Of a stretch of DNA of 64,000 nt, positions 62,061 through 64,000 are shown piece after piece. The number at the start of each line of letters is the position of its first letter. Position 1 is the first letter of the stretch. Made by a program: the position numbers and the translations under genes. The stretch is from NCBI GenBank assembly GCA_019779905.1, contig JABAKE010000001.1, positions 434,001 through 498,000 of the forward strand, read 5' to 3'. The stretch comes from Modestobacter lapidis (GTDB taxonomy: Bacteria; Actinomycetota; Actinomycetes; Mycobacteriales; Geodermatophilaceae). The notes below the pieces were generated by a model. That model had not been told where the DNA came from. It saw only the letters and a program-made list of their open reading frames with translations, and searched no databases.

Positions 62061-63389
62061 GTGAGCCCGCCGTTCGGCACGGGGGACACGGCGGCACCGG
62101 AGCTGACCGGGGCGGGCCCGGCCGTCGACCTGCTCCGCGCGGGGAGGCGGCCGCCCGGATCGGACGTGGCCGGACCGGGCGGCCGGCGGCGGGGGAGCGG
62201 CTCCCGCTGGCGGCTGCCGGTCGCGACGCTGGGGCCGGCGTTCCTGGCCGCGGTGGCCTACGTCGACCCGGGCAACGTGGCCACCAACCTGGCCGCGGGC
62301 TCCCGGTTCGGCACAGCGCTGCTGTGGGTGGTGGTCACGGCCAGCGCCGTGGGCATCCTGGTGCAGTACCTGTCGTGCAAGCTCGGGCTGGTCAGCGGCC
62401 GGAACCTCCCGGAGCACTGCCGGGACGCCATGCCGACCCCCGTCCGTCTGGGCATGTGGGTGCAGGCCGAGATCGTCGTGGTGATGACCGACCTGGCCGA
62501 AATCGTCGGCGGGGCGATCGCGCTGTACCTGCTGTTCGGTCTGCCGTTGCTCGCCGGTGCGGTGGTCATGGTGGTGGCGGCGTGCGTCGTGCTGGCGGGG
62601 ACCGTCCGCGGGCACGGGCTGTTCCGGCCGGTGGTCTTCGCGTCCCTGGGCGTGGTCGCGGTCGGCTTCGTCTACCCGGCGCTGATCTCCGGCGTCACCG
62701 CCGCGGAGATCGGCTCCGGGCTGGTGCCCCGGCTGGCCGACGCCGACAGCGCCTACCTGGCGGCCGGTGTCGTGGGGGCGACGGTGATGCCGCACGTGGT
62801 GTACCTGCACTCCGGCCTCACCACCGGGGTGCGCGCCGCCAGCGGGCGGGGGGTGCGGCGGTTGCTGCACGTCAGCCGGGCCGAGGTGCTCCTGGCCATG
62901 CTGCTGGCCGCCGTCGTCAACATCTCGATCATGCTGGCCGCCACCGCGCTGACCCCGGCGGAGGGCGCCTCCATCGAGTCGGCCCACCGGGCCTTCGGGG
63001 CGTCGGCCGGGGCGGTGGTCGCGGCGCTCTTCGCCCTGGGGTTGCTCGCCTCGAGCTTCGCCTCGACCTGCGTCGGCGTCTACAGCGGTCAGATGATCAT
63101 GCAGGGGTTCCTCGACCGGTCGGTGTCGATCTGGGTCCGGCGGGCGGTGTCGGTCGTGCCGGCGCTGGCGATCCTGGCGGTGGGGATGGACCCGACCGAC
63201 GCGCTGGTGCTCAGCCAGGTGGTGCTGTCCTTCGGCCTGCCGTTCGCCCTCGCGCCGCTGATCTGGTTCACCGCCCGCCGTGCCTCGATGGGCGAGGACC
63301 GGAACGCCCCGGCCACCACCGTCGTCGCCGTCGTCGTCCTCTGCGCGGTGGTCGCGCTGAACGCCTTCGTGCTGGGAAGTGCCCTGTGA
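62061..63389 (+). CDS. mntH: Nramp-family divalent metal transporter
   Basis: A 442-residue proton-coupled metal transporter with about 11 TM helices. The TM1 motif DPGN follows AAVAYV near residue 74, and the TM6 metal-site motif is VMPHVVYLHS, where Val-Val replaces the usual Asn-x of MPHN. The first 50 residues form a Gly/Pro-rich cytoplasmic leader. The GTG at 62061 is 43 bases after the chaperonin stop and has AGGTGG upstream. Iron or manganese uptake next to a diiron enzyme is suggestive but unproven. Confidence 0.88.
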   Translation: MSPPFGTGDTAAPELTGAGPAVDLLRAGRRPPGSDVAGPGGRRRGSGSRWRLPVATLGPAFLAAVAYVDPGNVATNLAAGSRFGTALLWVVVTASAVGILVQYLSCKLGLVSGRNLPEHCRDAMPTPVRLGMWVQAEIVVVMTDLAEIVGGAIALYLLFGLPLLAGAVVMVVAACVVLAGTVRGHGLFRPVVFASLGVVAVGFVYPALISGVTAAEIGSGLVPRLADADSAYLAAGVVGATVMPHVVYLHSGLTTGVRAASGRGVRRLLHVSRAEVLLAMLLAAVVNISIMLAATALTPAEGASIESAHRAFGASAGAVVAALFALGLLASSFASTCVGVYSGQMIMQGFLDRSVSIWVRRAVSVVPALAILAVGMDPTDALVLSQVVLSFGLPFALAPLIWFTARRASMGEDRNAPATTVVAVVVLCAVVALNAFVLGSAL

Positions 63390-63600
63390 GGACACCGTGA
63401 GGACGCCGTGACCGTCCGGGCCAGGGACCGGGCGCGCGCGCCGCCGGTGCCGGCAGCCGCGACGTCGCCGCCCGTGTCGCGGCGGGCGGGCGTCGCAGCG
63501 TCCGCGTCCCGGATCCCCCATGTTCCACATCCCACGTCCCGCGTCCTGCCACCGAGCCCGTCCACCCGCTGCCGTCCACCCTGCTGCCATCGGAGTTCCG

Positions 63601-63807
63601 ATGTCCTTCGCCGTTGCGTTGCTCTCCCTGGGCCTGCTCGTCGGTCTGGGATCCGTGCTGACCGTCGCCGCCGCCGGCCGCACCCCCACCGACGCGGTGC
63701 CCGCGTGCTGCCGGCGGCGGGTCGAGGCCTTCGCCCGGCGGGCCCGGGTGACCGTGCTGGCCGGGGTGCTGGCCGCCCTGGTCGGCGCCGCCTTCCTGAG
63801 CAGCTGA
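63601..63807 (+). CDS. Small hypothetical membrane protein
   Basis: A 68-residue protein with two hydrophobic segments, about 5-23 (ALLSLGLLVGLGSVLTVAA) and 50-66 (VTVLAGVLAALVGAAFL), separated by a basic loop with CC (PACCRRRVEAFARRAR). No family is recognised. The 211-bp gap before it is rich in C and holds only short GAGGAC direct repeats at 63389-63400; no gene is supported there. Confidence 0.6.
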   Translation: MSFAVALLSLGLLVGLGSVLTVAAAGRTPTDAVPACCRRRVEAFARRARVTVLAGVLAALVGAAFLSS

Positions 63808-63812
63808 CCCCG

Positions 63813-64000
63813 GTGACGGGCCCCGCGGCCGATCCGCACCCCGATCCGCACTTCGCCCTGGCGTGGAGCCGCTACGCGCTCACCCGGATCCGCGAGGTGG
63901 TCGACAAGCCGCGCGCGGAGATGACCGACGCCGAGCTGACCGTCTACACCCACGCGGCGAACGCGCTGGCCGGCGGGGATCCGACCATCGCGCTGTTCGT
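63813..64000 (+). CDS. Hypothetical protein, 3' end missing
   Basis: A GTG at 63813, six bases after the preceding stop, opens a frame that runs off the window (62 complete codons). The visible part starts TGPAADPHPDPHFALAWSRYALTRIREVV and looks soluble and helical (EMTDAELTVYTHAANALAGG). Codon composition is typical of this genome. No family is recognised. Confidence 0.6.
   Translation, partial: MTGPAADPHPDPHFALAWSRYALTRIREVVDKPRAEMTDAELTVYTHAANALAGGDPTIALF

Overview
The window is a high-GC, gene-dense stretch of an actinobacterial chromosome. The gene order (aro genes, efp, nusB, bldD, the pyr operon, mihF-gmk-rpoZ-coaBC-metK-priA, def-fmt-rsmB, rpe-rib, hisE-hisG), abundant GTG starts, frequent 4-base stop/start overlaps, BldD, mIHF and the actinobacterial form of PriA all point to Actinomycetota. 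A member of the Geodermatophilaceae (Blastococcus, Modestobacter or Geodermatophilus type) is my best guess, but that is inference. I saw no tRNA, rRNA, insertion sequence, prophage or CRISPR array, and no gap without a gene longer than about 330 bases.

Bases 1-33000 are housekeeping. An overlapping aroC-aroK-aroB-aroQ-pepQ-efp-nusB string ends at a 25-bp perfect hairpin facing convergent bldD. Next comes a full pyrimidine operon, pyrR-pyrB-pyrC-carA-carB-pyrK-pyrD-pyrF plus a small membrane protein. Its leader can fold into a PyrR-type binding loop that hides the ribosome binding site. It uses a PyrK-dependent (class 1B) dihydroorotate dehydrogenase, and three copies of a long palindrome lie inside the pyrK and pyrD junctions. 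Nucleotide, cofactor and translation genes follow, then ribD-ribE-ribBA-ribH-hisE and hisG. Several transcription units end in copies of one hairpin repeat family with compensated base changes. Several first genes appear to be leaderless, with a TANNNT box 6-8 bases before the start codon.

Bases 33000-53600 are accessory and catabolic. They hold a DUF2877 (AllH-like) gene divergent from a PucR-type regulator, a uracil/xanthine permease with a tandem-repeat tail, an SDR, a LysR regulator divergent from an FAD monooxygenase and a luciferase-like oxidoreductase, and a DUF222/HNH protein. These are followed by a methyltransferase, a fluoroacetate-dehalogenase-like hydrolase, an M20 amidohydrolase coupled to a signal-less penicillin-acylase-type hydrolase, a membrane-anchored glycosidase-like protein and tryptophan 2,3-dioxygenase.

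Bases 53600-62000 carry a complete soluble diiron monooxygenase cluster of the mim/prm type: a divergent GAF-AAA-Fis regulator lacking the sigma-54 contact motif, hydroxylase alpha, reductase, hydroxylase beta, coupling protein and a dedicated GroEL paralogue. Each sizeable gap inside this operon contains a strong hairpin. An Nramp transporter and small unknown genes close the window. The mim cluster with its hairpins, the in-frame palindromes of the pyr operon and the terminator repeat family are the most interesting items.
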